DNA of 64,000 bases from Parvibaculum sedimenti (GCF_009184905.1 NZ_WESC01000001.1:186001-250000); one strand, 5' to 3'; shown: positions 26,093 through 34,571, numbered from the stretch's first letter. Numbers and translations are program-made. Notes: generated by a model from the sequence alone, not told the origin.

Positions 26093-26766
26093 CTCAGTCC
26101 CGTTCTCTCTTGCGGCATCGGTACAAGCGCCGCCGGTACCTTGCCTACGCCGAAGAGACGCTTGAACTTTTTCACACGGCCCGAGAGGCGGTGCCGCGCC
26201 GCTTCGCGCATCATCACGTCTTCGTCGCGGCAGTAATTGAGCATCACGTAACGCCGGGGGCCGACAAAGGGCTCATGCCCGTGCCACGAATTGGGCTGCA
26301 CCTTGAAGGCGAAGAGCGTGCCGCCCTCGGGCGGAACCTCGGCGGCGTAATCATCCATGTCCGTCGGCGAGCGCAGCACGCGCAAGCGTCCGCCCTTCGG
26401 CGCCCAAGGCTCGTTGAGATAGAGGAGAAGCGTCGCGAGCTTGAATTTTGAATCCGCGTGGATCTGTCCATCGCCCGCCTGACAGCAGCTTCTCAGCGTG
26501 ATGAGCGCGGGCCGCCCTGCCAGATCGACATCGAGCTTTTCGGAAACCATGGCGCGGAGCTTTGGTCCGGCCAGTTCCGCAAGAAGCTTCTCGAAGACGG
26601 GGCCGGAATGCGTCGCTTCCGGCAGAAAGAGGCCCGCCATGTCGAGATCGGGAAAATCGCGAATGACTTTTTTCAGATTGTCGGGCCCGAGAAAATTCGG
26701 CACGACGAAATGCGGATAGGGTTCTCGTTCGACTTTTGCCGTTTCGACGGCCGCGTACTGGATCAT
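26089..26766 (-). CDS. 2-oxoglutarate/Fe(II) oxygenase family protein (first of pair)
   Basis: A 225-residue oxygenase with an HxD...H triad (GQIHADSKFKLATLLLYL and NSWHGHEPFVGPRRYVML). The WAPKGGRLRVLRS segment resembles prolyl 4-hydroxylase-like proteins. ATG 26766 (MIQYAAVE) was chosen; ATG 26775, directly after GGGAGAGG, adds three residues. It differs enough from the second oxygenase that the two may act on different positions of one substrate. Neighbouring genes do not fix the pathway. Confidence 0.8.
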   Translation of the reverse strand: MIQYAAVETAKVEREPYPHFVVPNFLGPDNLKKVIRDFPDLDMAGLFLPEATHSGPVFEKLLAELAGPKLRAMVSEKLDVDLAGRPALITLRSCCQAGDGQIHADSKFKLATLLLYLNEPWAPKGGRLRVLRSPTDMDDYAAEVPPEGGTLFAFKVQPNSWHGHEPFVGPRRYVMLNYCRDEDVMMREAARHRLSGRVKKFKRLFGVGKVPAALVPMPQERTGLR

Positions 26767-26918
26767 GGCTCGCATCCTCTCCCGACTCGCGCGTCGGGTT
26801 TCTCCCCCATTTGAGGCGGATGCTAAGTCTCGGATTTGCCACGGGCTATGTGTCACATTGTCAGTGAACGGTGCCAATCCGTCGCAGGCTTCGCGGTGTC
26901 TGAGACAAACCGCCGCGC

Positions 26919-27107
26919 TTACTCGATCTGGCCTTCGCGCACGATGCGCTCATGCCCGTCGGCAACATTCTTCACGCGGTACTGGAAGCCATTGCCCTCC
27001 GAGGGCAGGAGACGCATGACGACATAATGGCCGCGCGTCTTGGCCAGATAGGACGCGCCGGGATGGAATTCGACCGTCTCGCCGACCTTGAACTTGTGGT
27101 TCTGCAT
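26919..27107 (-). CDS. Small conserved hypothetical protein
   Basis: A 62-residue protein (MQNHKFKVGETVEFHPGASY start) that looks like a small SH3-like or KOW-like beta-barrel: KVGETVEF, GHYVVMRLLP, FQYRVKN. No catalytic motif, signal or membrane helix. Its composition and in-frame codon use fit a real gene. It stands alone between the oxygenase pair and a convergent small basic gene. Confidence 0.65.
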   Translation of the reverse strand: MQNHKFKVGETVEFHPGASYLAKTRGHYVVMRLLPSEGNGFQYRVKNVADGHERIVREGQIE

Positions 27108-27355
27108 GGGCTCTCACCGAGGCTTTTCGCTCCGATGGGCATCATCTGGGGGCGATCATGGAAATGGCGCGGGCGGCGTTCGCGAGCCCGCTTTGCGGCT
27201 ATGAATGGGCCTCAGGGGGCAAAAGCGCAAGATTTATCTTTCCGCGCAGGGCCCGGCGGCGGCAGGCCGCTGATTATCGGAGCTTCGCGTCGTGAACCGC
27301 GATAAGGTTAAATCTTAGAGGCTGGTGCTTCCGCGCCGCCCGACAGGAGATCAAA

Positions 27356-27493
27356 TTGGCCAAAGGTCAGAAGAAGAGCAGCAGAGAAGCGAAGAAGCCG
27401 AAGCAGGACAAGAAGAAGGTCGAAGTGACCGTTTCCCCCTTCGCGAACGCGGCCGGCAGCAAGACGGCCGGCGCGCCGAAGGGCCGCAAGTAA
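27356..27493 (+). CDS. Small basic lysine-rich protein, TTG start
   Basis: A 45-residue protein starting at TTG 27356 behind a strong AGGAG site seven bases upstream. It opens MAKGQKKSSREAKKPKQDKK and has a Gly/Ala/Lys-rich tail. It is very basic, suggesting nucleic-acid or ribosome association. A strong terminator follows 21 bases after the stop, which supports an expressed gene. Similar short proteins are common, unnamed, in Rhizobiales genomes (from memory). The 248 bases between this gene and the previous one hold nothing else I can identify. Confidence 0.6.
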   Translation: MAKGQKKSSREAKKPKQDKKKVEVTVSPFANAAGSKTAGAPKGRK

Positions 27494-27514
27494 TTTCCGC
27501 AAATTATGAAAAGA

Positions 27515-27544
27515 GGGCCGGTCGCGGTGAGCACCGGCCCTTTT
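27515..27544. terminator. Rho-independent terminator
   Basis: Stem GGGCCGGT (27515-27522) pairs with ACCGGCCC (27533-27540), followed by TTTT. The A-rich left flank lets it also serve the convergent acyl-CoA dehydrogenase gene. Confidence 0.8.
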
Positions 27545-27562
27545 GCTTTCCGCCGCTCCGCT

Positions 27563-28726
27563 TCAGGCAGAGCGCAGGTCGATGAGCGAACGCGCGATGA
27601 TGTTCCGGTGCGTTTCGTTGGTGCCGGAATAGATGCTTGCCGCGCGGGTGCTGAAATACTTGCAGCTCGCATGGGCCGCTTCCTCGGCAAGCGGCGACGC
27701 ATTTCCATTGAGATGTTCGGCCACTGCGCCGTAGGGGCCAGCGGCTTCGACCCCGAGTTCGGTGATGCGCTGGTGAAGTTCGCTCGCCATGGATTTCATC
27801 AGCGACGACGCGATCTCATCGTCGCCGGACAACCGCCCCCCGGTCAGCAGCCGCAATTCGAAGCTCTCGAAACTGCGTATGTCGATTTCGACTGCGGCGC
27901 GGCGGAGGCGTATTTCGTCAGTTGCACCGCCACCGAGCGCAAGCAGGCGTTCCACGCCACGATACGCGCGGCGCAGCAAGCCGCTCGTCGTGTTGTTCGA
28001 GCGCGCGAAACGCATGAGCTGCTTGGCGACGGACCAGCCATCGCCTTCCGCTCCGACGCGGTTCGCCATGGGTACACGAACGTCGTCGAAAAAGACCTGG
28101 TTGAATTCATGTTCGCCGTCAAAGCTGATGATCGGTTCGACCTTTATTTCTGGCATGTCCATGTCGATGAGAAGAAAGGTGATGCCTTCCTGCGGCCGTG
28201 TACCCTGCGACGTGCGCATCAGCGCGAACATGCGGTTCGAGTGATGCGCGCCTGTCGTCCAGATCTTCGAGCCGTTGAGGACATAGTGATCGCCGTCAGC
28301 GATGGCGCGAGACTTGACCGCGGCGAGATCGGAGCCGGCGCCCGGTTCCGAGAATCCCTGACACCAGAGATCGTCGCCGGTGAGGATGGGCTTGAGATAG
28401 CGTTCGCGTTGCTCCGGCGTTCCCTCCGCGATCAGCAGCGGCCCCAGACTGCGCAATCCCCCGGCAAAAAGGAGGGGCGCATCGTTGGCGGCGCATTCCT
28501 GCTCGAAGAGGAAACGATGCCGCGCCGTCCAACCCGTGCCGCCATGGGCGCGCGGCCAAGCAGGCGCGATCCAGCCGCGTTCATACAGACGACGGTGCCA
28601 GACGCGGCAGGCCTCGATCTGCGAATGTGTGCCGACCGTCCGGCGCCCTGCGGTACGGAGTTCCGGTGTCAGCTTTTCATCGAGGAAAGCGCGGACCTCT
28701 CCGAGAAACCTCTCGTCCTCCTCCAT
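27563..28726 (-). CDS. Acyl-CoA dehydrogenase family protein
   Basis: A 387-residue FAD enzyme that forms the 2,3-double bond of an acyl-CoA. Family segments seen are WCQGFSEPGAGSDLAAVKSRA (FAD and substrate contacts), GSKIWTTGAHHSN, and the C-terminal IYSGTNETHRNIIARSL. In the last segment many relatives carry the catalytic Glu just before or within the GTNE/GTxE motif. ATG 28726 (MEEDERFLGE) gives the usual family length; an upstream extension to 28870 runs into the SOD terminator. It is probably transcribed alone and may act on branched or unusual acyl chains. Confidence 0.9.
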   Translation of the reverse strand: MEEDERFLGEVRAFLDEKLTPELRTAGRRTVGTHSQIEACRVWHRRLYERGWIAPAWPRAHGGTGWTARHRFLFEQECAANDAPLLFAGGLRSLGPLLIAEGTPEQRERYLKPILTGDDLWCQGFSEPGAGSDLAAVKSRAIADGDHYVLNGSKIWTTGAHHSNRMFALMRTSQGTRPQEGITFLLIDMDMPEIKVEPIISFDGEHEFNQVFFDDVRVPMANRVGAEGDGWSVAKQLMRFARSNNTTSGLLRRAYRGVERLLALGGGATDEIRLRRAAVEIDIRSFESFELRLLTGGRLSGDDEIASSLMKSMASELHQRITELGVEAAGPYGAVAEHLNGNASPLAEEAAHASCKYFSTRAASIYSGTNETHRNIIARSLIDLRSA

Positions 28727-28835
28727 TGCGGCCACTTTCTTGAATTTCTTGTTGCCGCAAGGCTGCGCCCGGTTCGTCCTCGCCGGAACGCGACAAGTGG
28801 TCGCCGGTGTTCGTCCTGGCTGAGGCATGATGACG

Positions 28836-28864
28836 CAAAAAGGCCGGCTCGCTGAGCCGGCCTT
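28836..28864 (-). terminator. Terminator of the superoxide dismutase gene
   Basis: An 11-bp stem (AAGGCCGGCTC / GAGCCGGCCTT) with a 3-base loop. On the minus strand it is followed by TTTTTG. It lies 20 bases after the SOD stop. Confidence 0.85.
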
Positions 28865-28884
28865 GTTCATTTCAGCGGCAGAAA

Positions 28885-29502
28885 TCAGGCGGCTTTGGTC
28901 GCCTCGCTTGCGTGGGCGAAATTCTGCTCGGCAAATTTCCAGTTCGCGAGCTTTCCGAGGAAAGTCACGAGGTAATCCGCGCGGCGGTTCTGGTAGTCGA
29001 GATAATAGGCGTGTTCCCAGACGTCGGAGACGAGCAGCGCCACTTCGCCATGCGTCAGCGGATTGTCGGCATTCGCCGTCGCAAGAATCTTGAGCTCGCC
29101 TTCCGCGAGCGTGAGCCAGACCCAGCCGGAACCGAACTGGCCGGTGCCCGCCGCGTTGAAGGCCTCGCTGAATTTTTCGAAGCTGCCAAAATCCTGCTCG
29201 ATCTTGTCTGCGAGCTTGCCGGTCGGCTTTCCCCCGCCCTGTGGCGCCATGGAGTGCCAGTAGAAGGTGTGGTTCCAGATCTGGGCGGCGTTGTTGAATA
29301 TCTTCTTGTCGTCGGGCTTTCCGGCCGACTTCCTGATGATCTCTTCGAGCGGGAGCTTTTCGTATGCGGTGCCCTGGATCAGCCGGTTCGCCGTGTCGAC
29401 ATAGGTCTTGTGATGCTTGCCGTGATGGAAGCCAAGCGTCTCGGCGGAGATATACGGCGCAAGCGCGTCCTGGGCATAGGGAAGGGGAGGCAGTTCGATC
29501 AT
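28885..29502 (-). CDS. sodB: Superoxide dismutase, Fe type
   Basis: A 205-residue cytoplasmic SOD that dismutates superoxide. Metal ligands are visible: the first His in LGFHHGKHHKTY, the His of WNHTFYWHSM, and Asp/His of DVWEHAYYLDYQNRR. The NNAAQIWNHTFYW segment with Gln in that position is characteristic of iron or cambialistic enzymes. ATG 29502 (MIELPPLPYA) follows AGAGG; an upstream open stretch to 29745 has no family similarity. It is monocistronic with its own terminator. Confidence 0.95.
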   Translation of the reverse strand: MIELPPLPYAQDALAPYISAETLGFHHGKHHKTYVDTANRLIQGTAYEKLPLEEIIRKSAGKPDDKKIFNNAAQIWNHTFYWHSMAPQGGGKPTGKLADKIEQDFGSFEKFSEAFNAAGTGQFGSGWVWLTLAEGELKILATANADNPLTHGEVALLVSDVWEHAYYLDYQNRRADYLVTFLGKLANWKFAEQNFAHASEATKAA

Positions 29503-29685
29503 TGCGTGACCTCTTTGGTTAGAGGGCAGTCCGTCTTTTGAAACGGATGCCGGATGATTGGGTTCCTCCCTCCTCTTCTTAATCGGTATTGCAGTCTCGA
29601 ATTCAACCCCGGGGGCAAAATTTCCCAGCGGATACAGGCATTTAATTTCGCCTCGGCCGTTCGGGCAGAGGCTCCGCGTGCGCCG

Positions 29686-29714
29686 CTTGCAAGAGCGCAT
29701 GCTAATCCCCACAT
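29686..29714 (+). promoter_or_regulatory. Candidate heat-shock (sigma-32) promoter
   Basis: CTTGCAA, a 14-base spacer and CCCCACAT resemble the sigma-32 consensus CTTGAAA-N11-16-CCCCATNT. It would start transcription near 29722, giving a leader of about 100 bases that contains the thermometer-like hairpin. The rest of the 29503-29819 gap shows nothing else. Confidence 0.4.
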
Positions 29715-29777
29715 TGAGCACAAGCGGTGCCGTAAAGGGCCGCACGGCTTGGCGGCGAGGCTGCCGGGCCGGATGTA

Positions 29778-29822
29778 ACCGGGTCGCTTTTGAAAGGGCT
29801 TTGGCGAAGGGGTTTGGTAATG
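29778..29822 (+). promoter_or_regulatory. ROSE-like RNA thermometer in hsp20 leader
   Basis: The bases 29778-29790 (ACCGGGTCGCTTT) pair with 29806-29818 (GAAGGGGTTTGGT) over 13 positions: three outer A-U/G-C pairs, several G-U pairs, and one G-G mismatch. This hides the ribosome site GAAGGGG and ends two bases before the ATG. UCGCU opposite AGGGG with an internal G-G pair is the hallmark of ROSE elements, which melt on heating. An AAA/TTT mini-stem closes the loop. Confidence 0.65.
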
Positions 29823-30269
29823 ACGCGCATGGTGCAGTTCAACAGCCCGTTCCTGCTCGGCTTCGACGAGATGGAACGACTGCTCGAACAGGTCGCCAAG
29901 GGGTCCGACGGCTATCCTCCCTACAATGTGGAGGAGGTGACGCGGCTCGAAGGCGAGACGCCGAAACGGGTGCTGCGCATCACGCTGGCCGTCGCCGGCT
30001 TTGCCCGCGACGAGCTTTCAGTCACCGTCGAGGACAATCAGCTCGTCATTCGCGGACGCAAACGCGAGGAAGAAGGCCGCGTCTATCTCTATCGCGGCAT
30101 TGCCGCACGGCAGTTCCAGCGTGCTTTCGTTCTGGCTGAGGGAATCGATGTCGGAGCAGCGAGGCTCGACAATGGCCTCCTCGCGATCGACCTCATCAGG
30201 CCGGAACCGTCGAAGCTGGTGCGCCAGATTGAAATTGGAGGGGGCGTATCGTCCGCCCCGGCTACGTAA
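29820..30269 (+). CDS. Small heat-shock protein, Hsp20 family
   Basis: A 149-residue alpha-crystallin-type chaperone that holds unfolded proteins during heat stress. The alpha-crystallin domain spans about residues 35-130 (RVLRITLAVAGFARDELSVT, NQLVIRGRKREEEGRVYLYRGI, FQRAFVLAEGIDVGAARLDNGLLAIDL). ATG 29820 gives the IbpA-like opening MTRMVQFNSPFLLGFDEMERL. Expression is probably doubly heat-controlled by a sigma-32 promoter and a ROSE-like leader. The next gene is the DUF1150 partner usually found with it. Confidence 0.93.
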   Translation: MTRMVQFNSPFLLGFDEMERLLEQVAKGSDGYPPYNVEEVTRLEGETPKRVLRITLAVAGFARDELSVTVEDNQLVIRGRKREEEGRVYLYRGIAARQFQRAFVLAEGIDVGAARLDNGLLAIDLIRPEPSKLVRQIEIGGGVSSAPAT

Positions 30270-30325
30270 AGACGACCAGTGACGTCCGTTGCCTCAGAAG
30301 AGGGACGGCGCGAAAGGAGCGTAAA

Positions 30326-30625
30326 ATGCGTAACGACAAGGAAGAATTCGAACTGGAAGGCCAGAGCGGATGGGGTACGCAGGATCTGCGCCATCTGACG
30401 CCGGAGCTCTTCGCCAATGTCGGCATGCCGAACATCGTCTATGTGCGTGAAGTGCTCGCGGGTGAGCTTGCAAGCGATCTCGGCTCGGAGATTGACGTTC
30501 CCGCCGATACGAAGCTCTACGCCGTTCATGCCGCGAATGGCGATCGCATGGCAGTCCTTGATAACCGCGATGCCGCTTTTGCAGGCGCGCGTCAGTACGA
30601 TCTGGAACCGCTCAGCGTCCATTAA
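30326..30625 (+). CDS. DUF1150 family protein
   Basis: A 99-residue small acidic protein of the DUF1150 family, which in alphaproteobacteria commonly follows hsp20 (ELFANVGMPNIVYVREV, LYAVHAANGDRMAVLDNRDAAF are typical). It is 56 bases after hsp20 behind GAAAGGAG, probably cotranscribed, and ends at a strong terminator. Function is unknown; a stress-related role is inferred only from the pairing. Confidence 0.85.
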   Translation: MRNDKEEFELEGQSGWGTQDLRHLTPELFANVGMPNIVYVREVLAGELASDLGSEIDVPADTKLYAVHAANGDRMAVLDNRDAAFAGARQYDLEPLSVH

Positions 30626-30650
30626 TGGCGCCGACCGTCAGGTCAAAGCA

Positions 30651-30680
30651 AAAGCCCCGGTGGTTCCACCGGGGCTTTTT
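30651..30680. terminator. Bidirectional rho-independent terminator
   Basis: A near-perfect stem AAAGCCCCGG / CCGGGGCTTT with inner TGG/CCA pairs, followed by TTTTT on the plus strand and by a T-run on the minus strand. It ends the hsp20-DUF1150 unit and the convergent ptsN gene. Confidence 0.9.
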
Positions 30681-30696
30681 GTTTGGTGCCGACGCC

Positions 30697-31161
30697 TCAG
30701 GCCGCGTGGGTCGCCACGGGTTCCGTGAGGATCGCGAACAGGGCCGCCGGATCGTCGCTTGCGCGAAGTTTTTCGACGACTGCCGGATTGCGCAGCAGAC
30801 GCGAGATGCGCGCCAGCGCTTTCAGGTGGTCGGCGCCCGCGGTTTCCGGCGCGAGCAGCAGGAAGACGAGATCGACGGGTTGATCATCAACCGATTCGAA
30901 GCCGATCGGCGTCTCCAGTCGCGCGAAAAGCCCGTAAAGCCGTGTCAGCTCCGTGAGTTTGCCATGCGGAATGGCGATGCCCTGGCCAACGCCAGTCGAA
31001 CCGAGGCGCTCGCGCTCGAGCAGCGTCTCGAATACCGTGCGCTCCGACAGGCCTGTCAGCGCAGCGGCGCGCGCGGATAGTTCCTGCAAGGCTTGCTTTT
31101 TGCTGGTGACCTTGAGGTGGGCGATCACCCCCTCGGGCGACACCAGATCTTCAAGCTCCAT
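30697..31161 (-). CDS. ptsN: PTS IIA-like nitrogen-regulatory protein PtsN
   Basis: A 154-residue EIIA-Ntr protein of the nitrogen PTS, which links phosphoenolpyruvate/glutamine status to potassium transport and sigma-54-related metabolism. The phosphorylated His lies in GIAIPHGK; the fold markers LERERLGSTGVGQ and LVFLLLAPE are present. ATG 31161 gives the normal family length. It ends the rnd-lptCAB-rpoN-hpf-ptsN series, a conserved gene order around rpoN. Confidence 0.95.
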   Translation of the reverse strand: MELEDLVSPEGVIAHLKVTSKKQALQELSARAAALTGLSERTVFETLLERERLGSTGVGQGIAIPHGKLTELTRLYGLFARLETPIGFESVDDQPVDLVFLLLAPETAGADHLKALARISRLLRNPAVVEKLRASDDPAALFAILTEPVATHAA

Positions 31162-31243
31162 GGTCCGGTCCTGTCTTGCGGTTTTACTCAACCCCGGTGC
31201 GCCGCGAAGGCGGCGTCCGGGTCGGGCTTTGCCGATGTGTAGA

Positions 31244-31822
31244 TCAAGGCTTTGCAGAATCGATGCCAGCGTCGATCCAACCGATATTTCCGTCCTCACG
31301 GCGATAGACGACGTTCAGTCCGCCCGTCGCTCCATTGCGGAAGACGACGAACTTCGCATCGATGAGATCCATCTGCATCACGGCGTCGCCCACGCTCAGG
31401 CGCGGGATCGAGGTGGTGCCTTCGGCGATGATCACGGGCGGGGCGTCGACCGACACTTCTTCGTGCTCGTCGCTCGCCTCGATGATGAAGGAGCGGGCGG
31501 ATTCGACCGGCAACGCCTGCTTGTCCTTGGCATGGCTCTTGAGCCTGCTCTTGTAGCGGCGCAGGCGCTTGTCGAGCTTGTCGACCGCGCCGTCGAAAGA
31601 CGCATAGGGGTCGTGCGACCGGCCCTGCGTGTTGATGTGCATGCCCGAGTTCAGATGTACCGAGCAATCGGCCCGATACTCGGAGCCTTCCTTGGTGAAG
31701 ATCACATGCCCGTTTATGGGTTTGTCGAAATATTTCCCGACGCTCTGCTCGAGACGTTCCGTGACATGGGTGCGGAGCGCATCTCCGACGTCGAGATGAT
31801 GACCGCTGACCTGAACTTGCAT
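31244..31822 (-). CDS. hpf: Ribosome hibernation promoting factor, long form
   Basis: A 192-residue long HPF that dimerises ribosomes in stationary phase. The N-terminal S30AE/YfiA domain (MQVQVSGHHLDVGDALRTHV to about residue 105) is joined by an acidic linker to the C-terminal dimerisation domain (IPRLSVGDAVMQMDLIDAKFVVFRN). It lies between rpoN and ptsN, as in most proteobacteria. A sigma-70-like promoter about 200 bases upstream can transcribe it independently of rpoN. Confidence 0.95.
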   Translation of the reverse strand: MQVQVSGHHLDVGDALRTHVTERLEQSVGKYFDKPINGHVIFTKEGSEYRADCSVHLNSGMHINTQGRSHDPYASFDGAVDKLDKRLRRYKSRLKSHAKDKQALPVESARSFIIEASDEHEEVSVDAPPVIIAEGTTSIPRLSVGDAVMQMDLIDAKFVVFRNGATGGLNVVYRREDGNIGWIDAGIDSAKP

Positions 31823-32021
31823 AGGAGACCTTTCCGGGTCACGTCGCGCTGACTATGGACGGCTCTTATTGAGTTGAGCCTTGGCGTACCAACCTCTGTA
31901 CCTCGGTCCGGCTGCCGCGTCATCTCCGGGCGCCGTGTCATCATTGCATCGGCGGCTCAACGTGCTGTCATCCCCTGTGCGCCTACCCTCGCTTGACCCA
32001 GGGGGACGTTGAGCGCGTGGC

Positions 32022-32050
32022 AACCTAATTGCACGGTCGGGGGGTGTCAA
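32022..32050 (-). promoter_or_regulatory. Candidate sigma-70 promoter for hpf
   Basis: On the minus strand TTGACA (32050-32045), a 17-base spacer and TAGGTT (32027-32022). It sits in the 312-base gap between rpoN and hpf; the remaining gap shows no gene. It would give hpf a leader of about 190 bases. Confidence 0.45.
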
Positions 32051-32134
32051 CCAGCTCCTTCCGAGGTAAAAAACACGTTTAATTTCATAATCATAGTTTA
32101 ATCCGGTGCGGGGTTGAAGGCCCTCGCGCCGGGC

Positions 32135-33673
32135 TCAGGCATAGACCTTCTTGTCCCTCCGGCGCTGGACCGAGGACGGGATGTTCATGGCTTCCCGATA
32201 CTTTGCAACCGTGCGGCGAGCGATGTCGATACCAGACTTTTTCAGGATATCGACGATATTGTCGTCCGAGAGAACCGCGTTGGGCAGCTCCGCCTCGATC
32301 AGTTCCTTGATGCGGTGACGCACCGCTTCTGCGGAATGCGCCTCGCCGCCCTCGCTCGACGCGATCGAGGAGGTGAAGAAATATTTCATCTCGAATATGC
32401 CGCGCGGCGTCGCGACGTATTTGTTCGCGGTGACGCGCGAGACCGTCGACTCATGCATGGAAATCGCGTCGGCCACCGTCTTCAGATTGAGGGGCCTGAG
32501 ATGCTGAATGCCATACATCAGGAAGGCGTCCTGCTGGCGCACGATTTCGGACGCGACCTTGAGGATGGTGCGGGCGCGCTGGTCGAGGCTCTTGACGAGC
32601 CAGTTGGCGTTGTTGAGGCATTCCGACAGGTAGGACTTCGCCTTGGGGTCGGCGGAGAACTTGCTCACCTCGGCGTAATATTGCTGGTTCACCAGCACGC
32701 GGGGCAGCGTCTCTGAATTGAGCTCGATGGCCCAGCTTCCGTCGGCGCGCTGGCGCACGAAGACATCGGGAATGACCGGCACCACCGGTTCGTTGCCGAA
32801 TGCGAGGCCGGGCTTTGGATTGCAGCCGCGTATGTCCTCCACCATGCCTGCGATGTCCTCGCGATCGGCATTGCAGAGCTTCATCAGCAACTCGAAGTCG
32901 CGTCGCGCGAAAAGCTCGAGATGGTCGAGGAATATCTGCATCGTCGGATCGAGGCGGTCGCGCTCCCTGAGCTGGATCGCGAGGCATTCCTTGAGGCTGC
33001 GCGCGCAGATGCCGGCTGGGTCGAAGGTCTGGAGGGTAGCGAGCACCGGTTCGACATCCGCGAGCGACGCGCCGAGCCGGTCTGCGATCTCCGACAGGTC
33101 GGTTGTGATATAGCCGGCCTCATTGACCTGATCGATCAGATAGGCGCCGATCATGCGCTGGCGCTCGTCCTTGATCGCCATGTTGAGCTGTTCGGTCAGA
33201 TGCTCGGAAAGCGTCGTCTCGCGCGTCAGCGTCGATTCGAAGCCGAACTCCCCGTCGCCACCGCCGCCTCCATTGCGGAGGTTCTGCCAGTCCGAGCCCT
33301 GCATGCCCGGCGTCTCCGCTGCAACATCATTCGCGGCGTCGCTGCGGCTCTCATCGGCATAAACATTGTCGTAATCGGTATCGAGGTCGCCGTCGCGGGA
33401 AGGCAGGGGCCCGTCCTCGCTCAGCGTCAGCGCCGTTTCAGTCGTGGGCGCCGCCTCGAAATCACTCTCGGCTTCGCGCGTGTCGACCGAGCGCTCGGCA
33501 ATCTCGGGCTCGGCGACATTGGCCTCGAGCAGCGGATTGCGCTCGAGTTCCTGCTCGACATAGTTGGCGAGTTCGAGATTGGAGAGCTGCAGCAGCTTGA
33601 TCGCCTGCTGCAACTGCGGGGTCATCACCAGAGCCTGGCCCTGGCGGAGTTCTAGCCGCGGTCCTAGTGCCAT
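32135..33673 (-). CDS. rpoN: RNA polymerase sigma-54 factor RpoN
   Basis: The 512-residue alternative sigma factor for nitrogen and other regulons. Region I is the Gln/Leu-rich LELRQGQALVMTPQLQQAIKL; an acidic region II follows (about 50-130); core-binding and DNA-binding parts lead to the RpoN box ARRTVAKYREAMNIPSS near the C-terminus. It is 30 bases after lptB. At least one good target promoter, before the ABC transporter operon, lies in this window. Confidence 0.97.
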   Translation of the reverse strand: MALGPRLELRQGQALVMTPQLQQAIKLLQLSNLELANYVEQELERNPLLEANVAEPEIAERSVDTREAESDFEAAPTTETALTLSEDGPLPSRDGDLDTDYDNVYADESRSDAANDVAAETPGMQGSDWQNLRNGGGGGDGEFGFESTLTRETTLSEHLTEQLNMAIKDERQRMIGAYLIDQVNEAGYITTDLSEIADRLGASLADVEPVLATLQTFDPAGICARSLKECLAIQLRERDRLDPTMQIFLDHLELFARRDFELLMKLCNADREDIAGMVEDIRGCNPKPGLAFGNEPVVPVIPDVFVRQRADGSWAIELNSETLPRVLVNQQYYAEVSKFSADPKAKSYLSECLNNANWLVKSLDQRARTILKVASEIVRQQDAFLMYGIQHLRPLNLKTVADAISMHESTVSRVTANKYVATPRGIFEMKYFFTSSIASSEGGEAHSAEAVRHRIKELIEAELPNAVLSDDNIVDILKKSGIDIARRTVAKYREAMNIPSSVQRRRDKKVYA

Positions 33674-33703
33674 TTGTGATGCGGCCCCATGCCCGTTACG
33701 CCA

Positions 33704-34489
33704 CTAAAGAGAGAAACGTTCGCCGAGATAAAGGCGGCGGACATCCTCGTTACCAACGATCTCGGAGGGCTCGCCCTCCATCAGCACATGGCCGTCATGG
33801 ATGATGACGGCGCGGTCGATCAGTTCCAGCGTCTCGCGCACATTGTGATCGGTGATGAGAACGCCGATGCCACGATCCTTCAAATGCGCGACGAGATCGC
33901 GAATGTCGCCGATGGCGATCGGGTCGATGCCAGCGAAAGGCTCGTCGAGCAGCATGAAGGAGGGCTGTGTCGCGAGCGCGCGCGCGATTTCCACGCGCCG
34001 CCTTTCGCCGCCCGACAGCGCCACCGAAGGCGTGCGCCGAAGATGGGTGATCGAGAATTCGGCCAGCAGATCGTCCAGCGTCGCCTCGCGGCGGTCGCGG
34101 TCGTTTTCGATCACTTCGAGCACGGCGCGGATATTCTGTTCGACGGTCAGACCGCGAAAGATCGAGGCTTCCTGCGGCAGATAGCCGATGCCGAGCCGCG
34201 CCCGGCGATACATGGGCAGGCTGGTGATGTCGCTGCCATCGAGCGAGATCGTGCCGTAATCCGGCGCGATGAGCCCGGTGATCATGTAGAAAACGGTTGT
34301 TTTGCCCGCGCCATTGGGGCCGAGCAGGCCGACGGCCTCGCCCCGGTGCACATCGAAGCTTACCCCGCGCACGACCGGACGGCGTCGGAAGCTCTTGCCG
34401 ATCTTCTCGACCGAGAGGCCGGGATTGCTCGCAACGAGGCGCGGCCCCTCATGGGACCTGGTCTCTTCTGTTGCGGCGCGGCTTTGCAT
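33704..34489 (-). CDS. lptB: LPS export ABC transporter ATP-binding protein LptB
   Basis: The 261-residue cytoplasmic ATPase that drives lipopolysaccharide extraction from the inner membrane with LptFG. Motifs: Walker A GPNGAGKTT, Q-loop LPQEASIFRG, signature LSGGERRRVEIARAL, Walker B FMLLDEPFAGID, H-loop ITDHNV. A 25-residue N-terminal extension precedes the usual start. It follows lptC-lptA and precedes rpoN, a standard order. Confidence 0.96.
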   Translation of the reverse strand: MQSRAATEETRSHEGPRLVASNPGLSVEKIGKSFRRRPVVRGVSFDVHRGEAVGLLGPNGAGKTTVFYMITGLIAPDYGTISLDGSDITSLPMYRRARLGIGYLPQEASIFRGLTVEQNIRAVLEVIENDRDRREATLDDLLAEFSITHLRRTPSVALSGGERRRVEIARALATQPSFMLLDEPFAGIDPIAIGDIRDLVAHLKDRGIGVLITDHNVRETLELIDRAVIIHDGHVLMEGEPSEIVGNEDVRRLYLGERFSL

Positions 34490-34571
34490 GGGACGTCCTC
34501 ACTCATTCGCCATCATCTGATAGCAGTTGGCATTAAATTTGTATGAAATGAGGTCTTTTACCAGACTTCTT

